Shown here one piece after another: positions 9,788 through 19,555 of a stretch of 64,000 nucleotides of DNA. Within the stretch, counting starts at the first letter, position 1. Each line of letters begins with the position of its first letter. The stretch is taken from contig NZ_JAPMLL010000005.1 of the NCBI RefSeq assembly GCF_026410255.1, forward strand, positions 150,186 to 214,185. The letters run 5' to 3'. The position numbers and the translations under genes are program-made. The notes below the pieces were generated by a model. That model did not search any database. It was not told the DNA's origin and saw only the letters and a program-made list of their open reading frames with translations. This DNA comes from Xanthomarina sp. F1114. Lineage in GTDB: Bacteria; Bacteroidota; Bacteroidia; Flavobacteriales; Flavobacteriaceae.

Positions 9788-10375
9788 TTATGCTATTAAG
9801 TTAACGATTTTATCGTGAGTAAGTTGCACTTGTTGTTGGGTTTCTTTCAAATCTTTATTCACAATTACAAAATGAGATTTCTCTATTTTGGCTTCATCAC
9901 TCCATTGGTTGTTTATAATGGCTTGAATTTTTTCTACAGTAGTATCATCTCTCTTTAATAAACGCTCCATTCTTAAGTCTAAAGGAGCGGTTACCGTTAT
10001 AATATAATCGCAACTGGTATATGCACCATTTTCAAAAAGAATGGCAGATTCTTTTAAAACATAAGGTGCATTTTGTTTGCTAACCCACGTTTTAAAATGT
10101 AATGCTACCTCTGGATGAACAATGGCATTCATTTTTTTTAAACTCTCTTCACTATTAAAAATTATATCTGCAAGAAAAGGTCTATTTAAAGTATTGTCTT
10201 TATAAGCGTTATCTCCAAATAGATCGATAAGTTTTTTTCTAATAACTTCTGAAGTATTCATAAGCTGTTTGGCTTCGTTATCTGCAATATATATCGGAAT
10301 TCCTAAAGCATTGAATTGCTTGGCAACTGTTGTTTTTCCACTTCCTACTCCTCCTGTTAAACCAATTATTTTCAT
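9788..10375 (-). CDS. coaE: dephospho-CoA kinase
   Basis: The 195-residue protein carries the P-loop GLTGGVGSGKTT at residues 5-16, the IADNEAK segment and the RDDTTVEKIQAIINNQ region typical of CoaE. It phosphorylates the 3'-hydroxyl of dephospho-CoA, the last step of coenzyme A synthesis. Its start codon overlaps the stop of the YbbR-like gene in an ATGA, indicating translational coupling. coaBC, an earlier step of the same pathway, lies at 24151-25359. Confidence 0.95.
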   Translation of the reverse strand: MKIIGLTGGVGSGKTTVAKQFNALGIPIYIADNEAKQLMNTSEVIRKKLIDLFGDNAYKDNTLNRPFLADIIFNSEESLKKMNAIVHPEVALHFKTWVSKQNAPYVLKESAILFENGAYTSCDYIITVTAPLDLRMERLLKRDDTTVEKIQAIINNQWSDEAKIEKSHFVIVNKDLKETQQQVQLTHDKIVNLIA

Positions 10376-11340
10376 TCTATAATTATAAATTCTATATGTT
10401 CTTGAGACAATTTAATATGCTTTACATTCTTAGGTTTCTGAGATAATTCCGGAATTAAAAAATCAGATCCATCTTCCAGTTTATTATAATCGCAAACAAT
10501 TTCAAAATCGGTGGCTTGAACATTGTTATAATTAGACAAACTTGTGTAATAAGTTACATAAACTTTTTTAGGAAAGTACTTAATTGTAAGGTTTTTTGGG
10601 ATGTTTATAACTGAGACTGGAACTTTTAAATGCCCTTCGGTAAATTTTTCGACTGTTCCGTGGATAGCGACCTTAGAAAGAGAGAAGCTTAGATTTCCAT
10701 TTTCATTTTTAGGTAGTTTCAAATTAACTACCTGATCAATATTAGACTTTATATCTTTTATCTGAATAGAATCTGTCTCAATCGTAGTTATTTCAGAAAC
10801 CAAAATATCTGGACCAATTATTTTTATTGAGTCCGGCACTATTTTTATGGAATCTAGCAAATCGAATCCTTTATTAAAGTGAAAATCCCCTTTTAATTTA
10901 ACAGGAACTTTTTTAACTGTATTTACGTCGTATCTAAACCTGAGTGTATCTGGTGTAATACTTACAATTTCTTCACTTTTAGAAAACTGTTCGTTTAAGT
11001 CGGAAAATCCTTGGTGTTTATTCCAAACATAAAACTCTTTATTTTTGGTAATATGTTTCCCGAAGTCTATATTAATTTCTGGTTTTTTAAAATAATATTT
11101 AAGAAGATTAAAGCCTTGACTCTTTAAGGTAATATGAAGTTTTTGTGAATTATTATTTAATACCAAATGCTTTTCCGGAATACCTGTTTTTTTTATGTTA
11201 AAAGTGATGGTATTAGTAAAGGTGTTGGATAGTTTTAAAAGCAAAAGCACAATAAAAGAGAACAAAACAAATAAAATAAACACATTTATTTTTTTATTTT
11301 TTACTGAGGCTAATATTTTAGTTCTAATTTTTTCTAGCAT
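10372..11340 (-). CDS. YbbR-like domain protein
   Basis: The 322-residue protein has a short cytoplasmic start, one membrane helix (about 19-38) and a long extracytoplasmic beta-rich region with repeats of the YbbR type (for example VPVKLKGDF and IKIIGPDILVSEI). In Firmicutes, YbbR/CdaR regulates a diadenylate cyclase; in Bacteroidota this protein typically sits beside coaE and its role is not known to me. It overlaps coaE by four bases and the glycosyltransferase by seven, so the three form one operon. Confidence 0.82.
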   Translation of the reverse strand: MLEKIRTKILASVKNKKINVFILFVLFSFIVLLLLKLSNTFTNTITFNIKKTGIPEKHLVLNNNSQKLHITLKSQGFNLLKYYFKKPEINIDFGKHITKNKEFYVWNKHQGFSDLNEQFSKSEEIVSITPDTLRFRYDVNTVKKVPVKLKGDFHFNKGFDLLDSIKIVPDSIKIIGPDILVSEITTIETDSIQIKDIKSNIDQVVNLKLPKNENGNLSFSLSKVAIHGTVEKFTEGHLKVPVSVINIPKNLTIKYFPKKVYVTYYTSLSNYNNVQATDFEIVCDYNKLEDGSDFLIPELSQKPKNVKHIKLSQEHIEFIIIE

Positions 11341-12347
11341 GTTGTTTTAAAGAATAAGTCTGGAAATATATTATCTGGTGTCTTATTTATAAAATTTATT
11401 AAAATTGTTGACTTTAAAAACCCAAAACCATAACCAAAAAATTGAATAACAATTGCATAAAGTGACAACAAGGCTATTTTTAAACTCTTAGTACTATATA
11501 AGGCCATTATAAAAGCCACCAGAAAATACAGAGCATATAATATCAACGGAATTTTAATAGCAGTAAAAACAGCTAAAAACGTGGCTACAATAAAACCTAA
11601 AACAAATCCTGATGGAAACCAATAAGTTATTTTCTTTGTTTCGGGGTGCCATTTATTTAAAATAGGTCTAACCAATCCAAATTTATTTACTTGTTTATAG
11701 AATTTAGACCAAGAAATACGGCGTTTATGATACACATATGCTTCTGGAATTAGCTTTGTTTTATACCCAAGATTCCATAATCTAATGGACAAATCTGGAT
11801 CTTCGCCTGGATGAATTTCCCCAAAACCTTTAGATTTATTAAAAGCCTCTATAGAAAGTCCCATATTAAAACTTCTAGGCTGAAAGGTATTCACACTTTT
11901 TTTATTTCCTCTTATTCCTCCTGTTGTAATCATTGACGTCATTGAGAAATTTATAGCTTTTTGGATGTCTGAAAAAGAATCATGCGAGGCATCTGGACCT
12001 CCAAAACAATGCACAAAATTTGAATTTAAGCTTTTTTCAACTTCCTCTAAATAGTGTGGTGGCAAAATACAATCGCTATCTAAAATAATATAATAGTTGC
12101 CTTTTGCTTGTTTCATACCAAAGTTTCTTGAGTCTCCCGGGCCCGAATTACTTTTTTTGAAATATGCTATATTCAACTTTTGATTATAGGATTCAACTAT
12201 TTTTTCAGATGTAATAGATGAGCCATCTTCAATAATTACTACCTCAAAATCTAAAGTTGTATCTAATTTTGTAAAACTATCTAACAGCTCTTGTATTTCG
12301 TCTGGACGATTATAAACGGGAATTATAAATGAAAACTGTAATTGCAT
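11334..12347 (-). CDS. family 2 glycosyltransferase with C-terminal membrane segments
   Basis: The 337-residue protein has a GT-A fold start FSFIIPVYNRPDEI, the EDGSS motif, the metal-binding LDSDC (DxD-like) and a later GEDPDLSIRLW motif of the acceptor site. After about residue 240 come two or three membrane helices, so the catalytic domain is anchored facing the cytoplasm. It probably transfers a sugar to a polysaccharide or lipid; donor and acceptor are unknown. The ATG at 12345-12347 is preferred because upstream codons contain the terminator hairpin of the neighbouring gene. Confidence 0.87.
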   Translation of the reverse strand: MQLQFSFIIPVYNRPDEIQELLDSFTKLDTTLDFEVVIIEDGSSITSEKIVESYNQKLNIAYFKKSNSGPGDSRNFGMKQAKGNYYIILDSDCILPPHYLEEVEKSLNSNFVHCFGGPDASHDSFSDIQKAINFSMTSMITTGGIRGNKKSVNTFQPRSFNMGLSIEAFNKSKGFGEIHPGEDPDLSIRLWNLGYKTKLIPEAYVYHKRRISWSKFYKQVNKFGLVRPILNKWHPETKKITYWFPSGFVLGFIVATFLAVFTAIKIPLILYALYFLVAFIMALYSTKSLKIALLSLYAIVIQFFGYGFGFLKSTILINFINKTPDNIFPDLFFKTTC

Positions 12348-12351
12348 ATAA

Positions 12352-12359
12352 CAAATGTA
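12352..12359 (-). promoter_or_regulatory. -7 box (TACATTTG on the minus strand) four bases before the glycosyltransferase start
   Basis: The plus strand CAAATGTA is the complement of TACATTTG, an exact TAnnTTTG match. The transcript would begin at or next to the ATG at 12347, so it would have little or no leader. Confidence 0.45.
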
Positions 12360-12374
12360 GCTAAACCAATAAAT

Positions 12375-12400
12375 AAAAGCCACTCGAATGAGTGGCTTTT
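12375..12400 (-). terminator. perfect 11-bp stem after the T9SS protein gene
   Basis: AAAAGCCACTC (12375-12385) pairs perfectly with GAGTGGCTTTT (12390-12400) around a four-base loop. It lies 28 bases after the stop codon of the large surface protein gene and 28 bases before the glycosyltransferase start. Confidence 0.85.
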
Positions 12401-12427
12401 TAAAATAAAATTAGACTTAGCTAAACT

Positions 12428-15400
12428 TTATTTTTTTATGACTTTTATTGTTTTAGTGGCATTTTCAATAGTTACTTTAACAAAATAAGTACCAGATTGA
12501 AGATTTGACATATCGACATCCATATTCGCTGAATTAGAAGCCGTACGTAGCACTTCTTGACCTAATAAGTTAAACACTTCTACACTTTGAATGGTCTGAA
12601 CACTTCTTAAGTTTAAAATATTGTCTACTGGGTTCGGGTAGTATTTAAAACTTAACAATTCTGATTCTTCAATACTCAATGCTTCATCAATAGAAATATT
12701 ATCTAGGTGTAAATAAAATTGATTAGCATCTGAATATGCCTGAAAACCAATATAGTATACTCCTGTTGTTGCTGGTGTAAAGTTTTGAGACTCGCTCATA
12801 GGTGCACTGTTAACAACGCTTGGATAATCTGCAATAATGTTTGTCATTGATGCAGAATCTCTATCTGTACCATAAGCTACCTTTAAAGCCTCTGGAAAAG
12901 TAGTACCAGTACCTCCATAATCGTAAGTTATGGTATAAGTTTCTCCTCCAGTTAAATTAACCCCTCGAGTAAAAAACCAAGAGTTAGCAGCGTTCGATGT
13001 ATCCCACTTATATCTTAAATGGTTTGGAGTAAATCCATAGCTTGTAACAGAAACTACTTCCCATTGAGTAGAACCAGCTCCTTCATTAATAATAGAAGTA
13101 CAATCTGGTGTTGCTGTCGATTCTTGAAAATCCACAGTATAAGGAACGTTTACAGCATCGCATGTAGTTATAAAATTGAAAGGGCCTGTCCAAGAAGAAT
13201 AATCTCCACTACCACAATTAGCTCTTACATAAAACGCATAATTATTCGCAGCTACTAAACCGCTTTGTGAGTAAGGGTTTGAAACGTCCGTAACAGTTGG
13301 ATTTCCTGTTGCTGTTTCTCCAGCTGTTATATCTATAAACTCGATATCCCATAAAGTTTCACTGCCTCCAGGGTTCCAATTTAAATCAGCAGAATTTGTT
13401 GTTACGTTTGAAACTGATAATGCGGATGGAGCTAAACATGTAGGAGTAGCTTCCCAGACTACATCATCAATTAAAAGACTATTTGCTGGAGAGCCCGTGT
13501 GTCTAAAAGCTGGGTAATTGGAATATGTTCCTGCAGGAGGAACTACTGTATGTTCAGTATATGTTAAAGATGAAGCTGTTATTGATTCAATGGCTACAAA
13601 AGAATCTGCATCTATAGGATTCACTAAATATCCAAATTCTACTACTCCATTTGAAGAAAAATTACCTCTCAAATTAAATCTTAGCCAATGTGAACCATCT
13701 CCTAAATTAGACACTGGTTGCATAGCAACAACTGCCATATTTGTAGCTGAATTACTGTACAAGTATAATGTATTAGGTGCAGTATTTGCCGATGTAGTTT
13801 GAGTATTTACTGAACCAGTAGTACCTACTTTCTCCCAACAGTTTGGTAGCTCGGGAGAAGTTACTCCATCAAAATTTTCTGAGAATTCTGTTACAAGATC
13901 ACATGAAGTAGCAAAATTGTAAGGTCCTGACCAAGTACTTAGTTCTCCACCTCCACAATTTGATCTCACATAAAACTGATAATCATTAGCTGCTGTTAAA
14001 CCAGTTTGAGTATATGGGTTTGCCACATCTGTTGATGTTGCGTTTCCTGTAACCGATCCTCCTGCTGTTATATCTACTAATTCTATATCCCAGGTAGTTT
14101 CACTTCCACCAGGAGTCCAGCCAAAGTCTGCAGAGTTTGGAGTAATATTAGAAACTACTAAATTAGAAGGCTCAACACAAGAAGGAACCTCTCTAACTTG
14201 AACTTCATCTAAATAAATATAAGCATCTCCACCACCGTAATTACTTGTACCTACAAATTTAACCAACACATTGTTTGAAATATTAGATGAAATATCATAG
14301 GATACTGGAGTCCATTCAGCTTGATCCGTTAAGCCATTGGCAATAGAAGTATAAGTTGCTCCTCCATCGGATGATACTAGAACTTCAAAATTACCTCCCG
14401 TTGGGTTTTTATAATAAAACTTTAATTGCAAAGAAGGTAACGCAGAAGCATCAAAAGTAGGTGTAATTAATTCTGACGTCAATCCACTACTATTAAAATA
14501 AGAGTTAAATCTCATGCCTCTTCCTGAAAAACCAGTCTCATAGCTAGTAAAATGGTAGCTTTCAATTGTTGTTGTTCCTTGAACAGACCAGCATGCTGGT
14601 TGTCCAGAGGTAATCCCTTCAAAAGACTCTAAATAAGGATAAGCAGTAACGTTTTCACATAGAGTTGTAAAAGCAATAGGACCATTCCAACTACTCAATT
14701 CTCCCCCACCACAATCTGCTTGGACGTAGTATTCAAAATCAGTACCACTAGCAAGTCCTGTTTTTATATATGGATTACCTACTCCTGAGTCTGTTGCTAC
14801 ACCTGATGGAGGTGTACCAGCCGGTACTATTTCAACATTATACAATGAGGCACTTCCATTTTCTGTCCAAGATAATTCTGCCTGAGATGTTGTAATTGCT
14901 GTTGCTGCTAAATCTGTTGGAAACGGACAAGCTTGTGTAATACCACCGAAAACAATATTAGATCTATAACCTCTAAAACTCCCCTCTGTTGGAGAGGTTG
15001 GATCAGGATCTGAACTATCACTATAAGCAACTAAAGTCATATTGGAACTCGTATCTGTAGACTGCCAATAAATGGAACAGTTATATCCAGGTTCGTTTTC
15101 ATGAACACCAACAATTAAATTATCAGTCCCATTATAAGTAAAAGGTGTGTCTAGTGTTAAATTAAGCCAATTTCCGACAGCTGGAAAAGAGACCGTTCCT
15201 GAATAAGCTTGCGTCATATTGGTCAAGTCTTCCCAATCTGTGGTACTTGCATATTCCGATTTAGACGAATGCCCCATATAAATAGTCCATGCTGTACTTT
15301 CAGAGGTAGATGTAGCTGTAATATCATCCAAATAAAAAGAGATAGATGTAATATCTCCAGAAGCATTAATTTCTGAAGCCAAAAATATTTGTTGACTATA

Positions 15401-15529
15401 AGAATAGCCATAGCAACTATAAACTGGCAGATTATTTGTTGTATTGGTACTAACACCAACCTGTACTTGCGAAAAGTTCGCTTGAGTTATTGCAAAAAGA
15501 AATGCAAATAACAAAGTAATTTTTTTCAT
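12428..15529 (-). CDS. large T9SS-exported protein with three fibronectin type III domains
   Basis: The 1033-residue protein has a signal peptide (1-20), a beta-rich N-terminal domain (21-197), and FN3 domains at about 201-290, 450-542 and 697-789, separated by MAM/jelly-roll-like domains (295-445, 545-693) and a beta domain (792-948). It ends in a type A T9SS sorting domain (957-1033) with YPNPVDN and FVKVT. The second and third FN3 domains are near copies. Similar proteins are adhesins or surface proteins; no peptidase motif is seen. A stand-alone gene with its own terminator, resembling its neighbour at 15926-19156. Confidence 0.9.
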   Translation of the reverse strand: MKKITLLFAFLFAITQANFSQVQVGVSTNTTNNLPVYSCYGYSYSQQIFLASEINASGDITSISFYLDDITATSTSESTAWTIYMGHSSKSEYASTTDWEDLTNMTQAYSGTVSFPAVGNWLNLTLDTPFTYNGTDNLIVGVHENEPGYNCSIYWQSTDTSSNMTLVAYSDSSDPDPTSPTEGSFRGYRSNIVFGGITQACPFPTDLAATAITTSQAELSWTENGSASLYNVEIVPAGTPPSGVATDSGVGNPYIKTGLASGTDFEYYVQADCGGGELSSWNGPIAFTTLCENVTAYPYLESFEGITSGQPACWSVQGTTTIESYHFTSYETGFSGRGMRFNSYFNSSGLTSELITPTFDASALPSLQLKFYYKNPTGGNFEVLVSSDGGATYTSIANGLTDQAEWTPVSYDISSNISNNVLVKFVGTSNYGGGDAYIYLDEVQVREVPSCVEPSNLVVSNITPNSADFGWTPGGSETTWDIELVDITAGGSVTGNATSTDVANPYTQTGLTAANDYQFYVRSNCGGGELSTWSGPYNFATSCDLVTEFSENFDGVTSPELPNCWEKVGTTGSVNTQTTSANTAPNTLYLYSNSATNMAVVAMQPVSNLGDGSHWLRFNLRGNFSSNGVVEFGYLVNPIDADSFVAIESITASSLTYTEHTVVPPAGTYSNYPAFRHTGSPANSLLIDDVVWEATPTCLAPSALSVSNVTTNSADLNWNPGGSETLWDIEFIDITAGETATGNPTVTDVSNPYSQSGLVAANNYAFYVRANCGSGDYSSWTGPFNFITTCDAVNVPYTVDFQESTATPDCTSIINEGAGSTQWEVVSVTSYGFTPNHLRYKWDTSNAANSWFFTRGVNLTGGETYTITYDYGGTGTTFPEALKVAYGTDRDSASMTNIIADYPSVVNSAPMSESQNFTPATTGVYYIGFQAYSDANQFYLHLDNISIDEALSIEESELLSFKYYPNPVDNILNLRSVQTIQSVEVFNLLGQEVLRTASNSANMDVDMSNLQSGTYFVKVTIENATKTIKVIKK

Positions 15530-15556
15530 AATAAATTTGATTTTAGTTAATTCTAT

Positions 15557-15564
15557 TAAAAATA
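15557..15564 (-). promoter_or_regulatory. variant -7 box (TATTTTTA) shared by both T9SS genes
   Basis: The plus strand TAAAAATATTGAT begins 28 bases before the start codon at 15529. The same 13-mer lies 30 bases before the start of the other T9SS gene (19186). The box differs from TAnnTTTG only in the last base. The rest of the 15565-15871 gap shows no gene, tRNA or repeat. Confidence 0.4.
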
Positions 15565-15871
15565 TTGATTTATAACAATTAAAACCTTGTTTACCTAAAC
15601 TAATCGACTAAAGGAGTTTTTATGCGCTTAAATACCTATTTAAATCTATTATTTTAAACATATTATTTGATTTTTAACCTTTTTGGGTGTTTATCCGTAA
15701 TTATGGAAACTAGATTGGTTATAAAATCATTAACTATTAACATTATACGTATTTATTTTGTAAAGAGTTTCTTAGGTACATTTTTATGCCGTAGACAACT
15801 AAAACGATGAATGCTTGGAAAAGGATTTTAATAATTAGTTGAAATTGAATTCCGAAAACACTGTTAAAGCA

Positions 15872-15898
15872 AAAACCCAGACTTAAAGTCTGGGTTTT
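15872..15898 (-). terminator. 11-bp stem terminator after the second T9SS gene
   Basis: AAAACCCAGAC (15872-15882) pairs with GTCTGGGTTTT (15888-15898), loop of five bases, T-run on the minus strand. It lies 28 bases past the stop codon at 15926. Confidence 0.88.
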
Positions 15899-15925
15899 CA
15901 AATAGTTTAATTTCTAATTCGCTTA

Positions 15926-18900
15926 TTAGTTCTTAATTATGCGAATAGTTTCTGTATTATTATCAACTGTTACTTTTACAAAATAAGCACCTGATTTTAA
16001 ATTAGACATATCTACATCGCTATTAACAGTATTAGGAGCCGTACGTAGTACTTCTTGACCTAACATGTTGTATATAGCAACGTTTTGAATTTCCTTTTGT
16101 CCTATTAATTTTAATGTATTTTTAACAGGGTTCGGGAAATAGCTAAACAAGTTATCTGCGCTATAATCTTGAATGCCAATCGTTGGGCAATTAAGACTAA
16201 TGGTGTGTGTTCCTGTTGTTGAACTCGAACTACTGTAGTGCGCGATATACACGTAGTATGTCTCTCCATCAACCGAATTAGCAATAGTATATGTTTCAGT
16301 ACCTGTTGAGGAATCAATACAAGCCACATTAGTAAGTGTTCCACAAGTGCCACTAGCAATAGCTAACTTATGGTCGAAATCTGCAGAAACTTCAATATCC
16401 ATATCACCGCCATAGCCTGTAAAGGAATACCAAACACCATAATCGGCCATAGAACAACCACTATCTTCTGGTGTACCGGCAGAACTTGTGCTATAACCAG
16501 AAACAGAATCTCCACATTGTAAAGCTGTTGCGGTAGCGCAAGTTTGGTTAGCTGGTGGTGGTGGTGGTGTTCCTACACAAATATCGAAAGTTGTTGTAGC
16601 TCCACTAGAACCAGAATATGTATAAACTTGTACTAAATACGTAGTACCAATAGTTAAGCCAGTTAAATTTGCCGTATCAGGATCACTACATAAAATTGGT
16701 GTTCCTAAAGAACCACATCCTGGTGTAGCATCATAAAAAACCATATACATATCTGTAGGGCTTCCAGCTTTATTTGTTAATGATACGCGATGTGATGTAG
16801 CTGTAGCTGTAAAACTATACCAAACATCATTATTTGGAGTTCCGTAGCAAGTTCCATCATCTTGACCAGAATCTGTAGCACCTGCAACGGTACCAGAAGT
16901 AACTACCGCACAAGAATAATCAGCATTAACGGTTAGTGCTTCAGCTCCTGAACATTCATCGTTTGCTGGAGGACAAGCAGTTTGAGTTTGATTTGGACTT
17001 GTAACAGCGCAGTTAGCGTTATCGTCTGGAGTCGCTGTAATAACAACATCTGTTCCATTGGCATAAGGTCCAAAAGTTAACATTGTTATATTGTTTGCAA
17101 TCTGTGCAGGGTTCCCTTGATCATCCACAATACTTAATGATGCTGATGTTCCCATATCTGTAACATCCACAAGGACATTAAAATCTCCTCCTGGATTACC
17201 ACAAATATTATCCACACTGAAGTTCATAGTGGCTGGGGTACAACTTAAATAATATCCACATAAATCAAATGTTCCTATTTGGTCATTACTATAATCCCAA
17301 ACTCTCAAGTAATAAGTATCACTTACCGTAAGACCTGTATATGTTTTTGGCCAAGAGTTTCCACAAGTTCCAACTTCGGTTAAAGAGCCTGGCGTTCCAG
17401 AGTAAAGCACACCAGAAACAGAAGTTAACACTGATATATTGGATACATTCAAAGCTAAATCGGATGCAGGAGCAGTGATTTGATACCATAAATCACCATT
17501 TCCGGGAGAAGGATTCCATTGGCTAGAACAACTTGGAGCAACTTCTCCAGAATCATTCGTAGCTTCATTAGAGATTCCAACTATGGTATTTGCACCACAA
17601 GCAGTACCTTCATCTAAAGTCAAAACAATTGCTCCATTTGGAGTATCGTTAGCTGGAGGCGCTATAGCCGTAAAGTTAACTGGCCCAGCCCATGTACTCA
17701 ATCCATCGGTATCGCAATTTGATTGCACATAAAAATCGTAACTATTTCCAGCTGTTAAACCAGTAGCTGTATCTGTTGTAACTCCAGCTGTTGTAGCCCC
17801 CATAGAAACAGGAGTATCTACATCTGGATCTTCACCAACATTCATTACTGCCCAATTGTAACCAGAAGTTGCATTAGCCTCAGCATCCCAAGAAACAGTT
17901 GCAGAAACATCTCCTGAAAGAACGGTAACAGATAAATTAGTAGCTTCAAGACATGTTGGCGCTGCATTTACAACACTATTCATAATAAATGAAGTTGTCC
18001 CTTGAATCCAATCTGTTATAACAATATAATAAGTAGTTCCTGCTGTTAAAGCAGGAGTAGATAACATAATATCTGCACTAGAACTTCCGTTTGTATAAGA
18101 AGCGATACAATTTGGTGCTGAATCTGGACAGTTATCTAAAACAAAAACACCATAATAAGAATTCGTAAAATCTGTAACGGTTAGATCTAGAGTTTCACCC
18201 GTTTCAACCGCTGTGTACTCAAACCAGTATTCAAGGTCATTATAACTAGCACTACAAGGGTTAACATTTGGTGCTGTATTACTATCTGAAAAACTTCCCT
18301 CACCAGTGGTTGTAGCACCTGCTTGTGGCGTGCCAGGTGTTAAGACCATCGCATTTTCACATACTGCTCCAGGTAGTGTACAACCTGATTCAAAATCTCC
18401 TAAAGAGAAGTCACAGGCTGCATCTGAGTGTTCAACAGATAATGTTACCGTATCTCCAATAGTGTATGGGCCAGCTGTTACTGTTCCTGCTACAATAGGA
18501 AAAGATCCTCCTAAACCATCTGTAACATTTGTACCATCGCCAACTGTAGAAACTACTACGTCAACGCTAAATTGACTATTTCCACAATCATCAACAACTG
18601 TTGAGCTATCCACAACTGCTGGAACACATGTTGGAGCTGGTGATACAACCACATCGTCTAATACAACTGCATACCCCCAAACACTCGTACCAGAAAACCT
18701 TATTTGAGTTGTTGCGGTTGTAGTGTAAGCATCTAATAGGTAAGATTCATCAGTAGGACTACTTATACTCGTAGTAAAATGCTCAATGGTAGACCATGAA
18801 CCTCCACCATCTGTTGAAATCTCTACCAACAATGTATTTTGGTCTGAACCCCATGCTAATTGGGAGTGAACAAACGTCAGTATAAAACCTCCAGCAGATA

Positions 18901-19156
18901 AATCCATAGAAGGAGTCACCAATGAAGTTGTTGAAGCTGTGTAACTACCTCTATAAAAAGTTGCAGAAGTTGATCCATTAATCGGACAAGTTTGGCCACC
19001 TAATCCAGCCCCACAAGCAGCCCAAGAAATAGCTTCAGCATCTTGAACTTCAGTAAATGCACCAGGTACACCTCCTTCAAAATTTTCCGAAAACTGCGCA
19101 TAACCTTGCCAACAAAAGGCAAGCATAGCAATTAATAAAATCGTAATTTTTTTCAT
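15926..19156 (-). CDS. large T9SS-exported multi-domain surface protein
   Basis: The 1076-residue protein has a signal peptide (1-21), an N-terminal jelly-roll domain starting FSENFEGGVPGAF (like cleaved adhesin domains), a Cys-containing beta domain, an FN3 domain around residues 395-490, and several repeats resembling pre-peptidase C-terminal (PPC) domains (GDLWYQITAP, NDVWYSFTATA and YGVWYSFTG mark three). The last 80 residues form a type A T9SS sorting domain with FPNPVKN and NMLGQEVLRTAP. It shares that sorting domain closely with the neighbour at 12428-15529. No catalytic motif is seen, so an adhesive or structural role is an inference. Confidence 0.9.
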   Translation of the reverse strand: MKKITILLIAMLAFCWQGYAQFSENFEGGVPGAFTEVQDAEAISWAACGAGLGGQTCPINGSTSATFYRGSYTASTTSLVTPSMDLSAGGFILTFVHSQLAWGSDQNTLLVEISTDGGGSWSTIEHFTTSISSPTDESYLLDAYTTTATTQIRFSGTSVWGYAVVLDDVVVSPAPTCVPAVVDSSTVVDDCGNSQFSVDVVVSTVGDGTNVTDGLGGSFPIVAGTVTAGPYTIGDTVTLSVEHSDAACDFSLGDFESGCTLPGAVCENAMVLTPGTPQAGATTTGEGSFSDSNTAPNVNPCSASYNDLEYWFEYTAVETGETLDLTVTDFTNSYYGVFVLDNCPDSAPNCIASYTNGSSSADIMLSTPALTAGTTYYIVITDWIQGTTSFIMNSVVNAAPTCLEATNLSVTVLSGDVSATVSWDAEANATSGYNWAVMNVGEDPDVDTPVSMGATTAGVTTDTATGLTAGNSYDFYVQSNCDTDGLSTWAGPVNFTAIAPPANDTPNGAIVLTLDEGTACGANTIVGISNEATNDSGEVAPSCSSQWNPSPGNGDLWYQITAPASDLALNVSNISVLTSVSGVLYSGTPGSLTEVGTCGNSWPKTYTGLTVSDTYYLRVWDYSNDQIGTFDLCGYYLSCTPATMNFSVDNICGNPGGDFNVLVDVTDMGTSASLSIVDDQGNPAQIANNITMLTFGPYANGTDVVITATPDDNANCAVTSPNQTQTACPPANDECSGAEALTVNADYSCAVVTSGTVAGATDSGQDDGTCYGTPNNDVWYSFTATATSHRVSLTNKAGSPTDMYMVFYDATPGCGSLGTPILCSDPDTANLTGLTIGTTYLVQVYTYSGSSGATTTFDICVGTPPPPPANQTCATATALQCGDSVSGYSTSSAGTPEDSGCSMADYGVWYSFTGYGGDMDIEVSADFDHKLAIASGTCGTLTNVACIDSSTGTETYTIANSVDGETYYVYIAHYSSSSSTTGTHTISLNCPTIGIQDYSADNLFSYFPNPVKNTLKLIGQKEIQNVAIYNMLGQEVLRTAPNTVNSDVDMSNLKSGAYFVKVTVDNNTETIRIIKN

Positions 19157-19185
19157 ATTAAATAATTGATTTATTGATTAAGCTC

Positions 19186-19193
19186 TAAAAATA
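19186..19193 (-). promoter_or_regulatory. variant -7 box (TATTTTTA) ahead of the second T9SS gene
   Basis: TAAAAATATTGAT on the plus strand repeats the 13-mer found ahead of the other T9SS gene, at nearly the same distance from the start codon. The remaining gap up to 19555 is AT-rich with no gene seen; it contains two direct copies of TTACTAAG near 19420-19450. Confidence 0.4.
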
Positions 19194-19555
19194 TTGATAA
19201 TAATTAGTTAAGGAAGTGTTAATGTGGTAAAATCGATAAAATACGTTTTATACAGTTAAAATACATGTTGTTGGAAGTTTTAGATGTAAAAAACAGAATC
19301 AAAGACTTATTATTAGGCCTGTTTGTTTTAAATTTTAATTTTATTACCAAGTCGTAGCTAATTATTTAGCATAATAGTAAGTTCTGCCACAATTAATAGA
19401 ACAAAAAACTATTATTACTAAGGAAGTAAGAGCTAACTCTTTACTAAGTAAACCTATACATAATTAATCCATTAATACCCTGAAGTTATTATAATAAGAG
19501 GTAACAAAAATAGGGTTATTTGGATATAAAGACAGAAAACTTAAATAATACAATT

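Noticed and set aside
13019..13802. Open frames antisense to the T9SS protein gene
   Set aside because: They are short, have no recognisable start region or protein pattern, and result from the low stop density of the repetitive Thr/Ser/Gly-rich coding strand.
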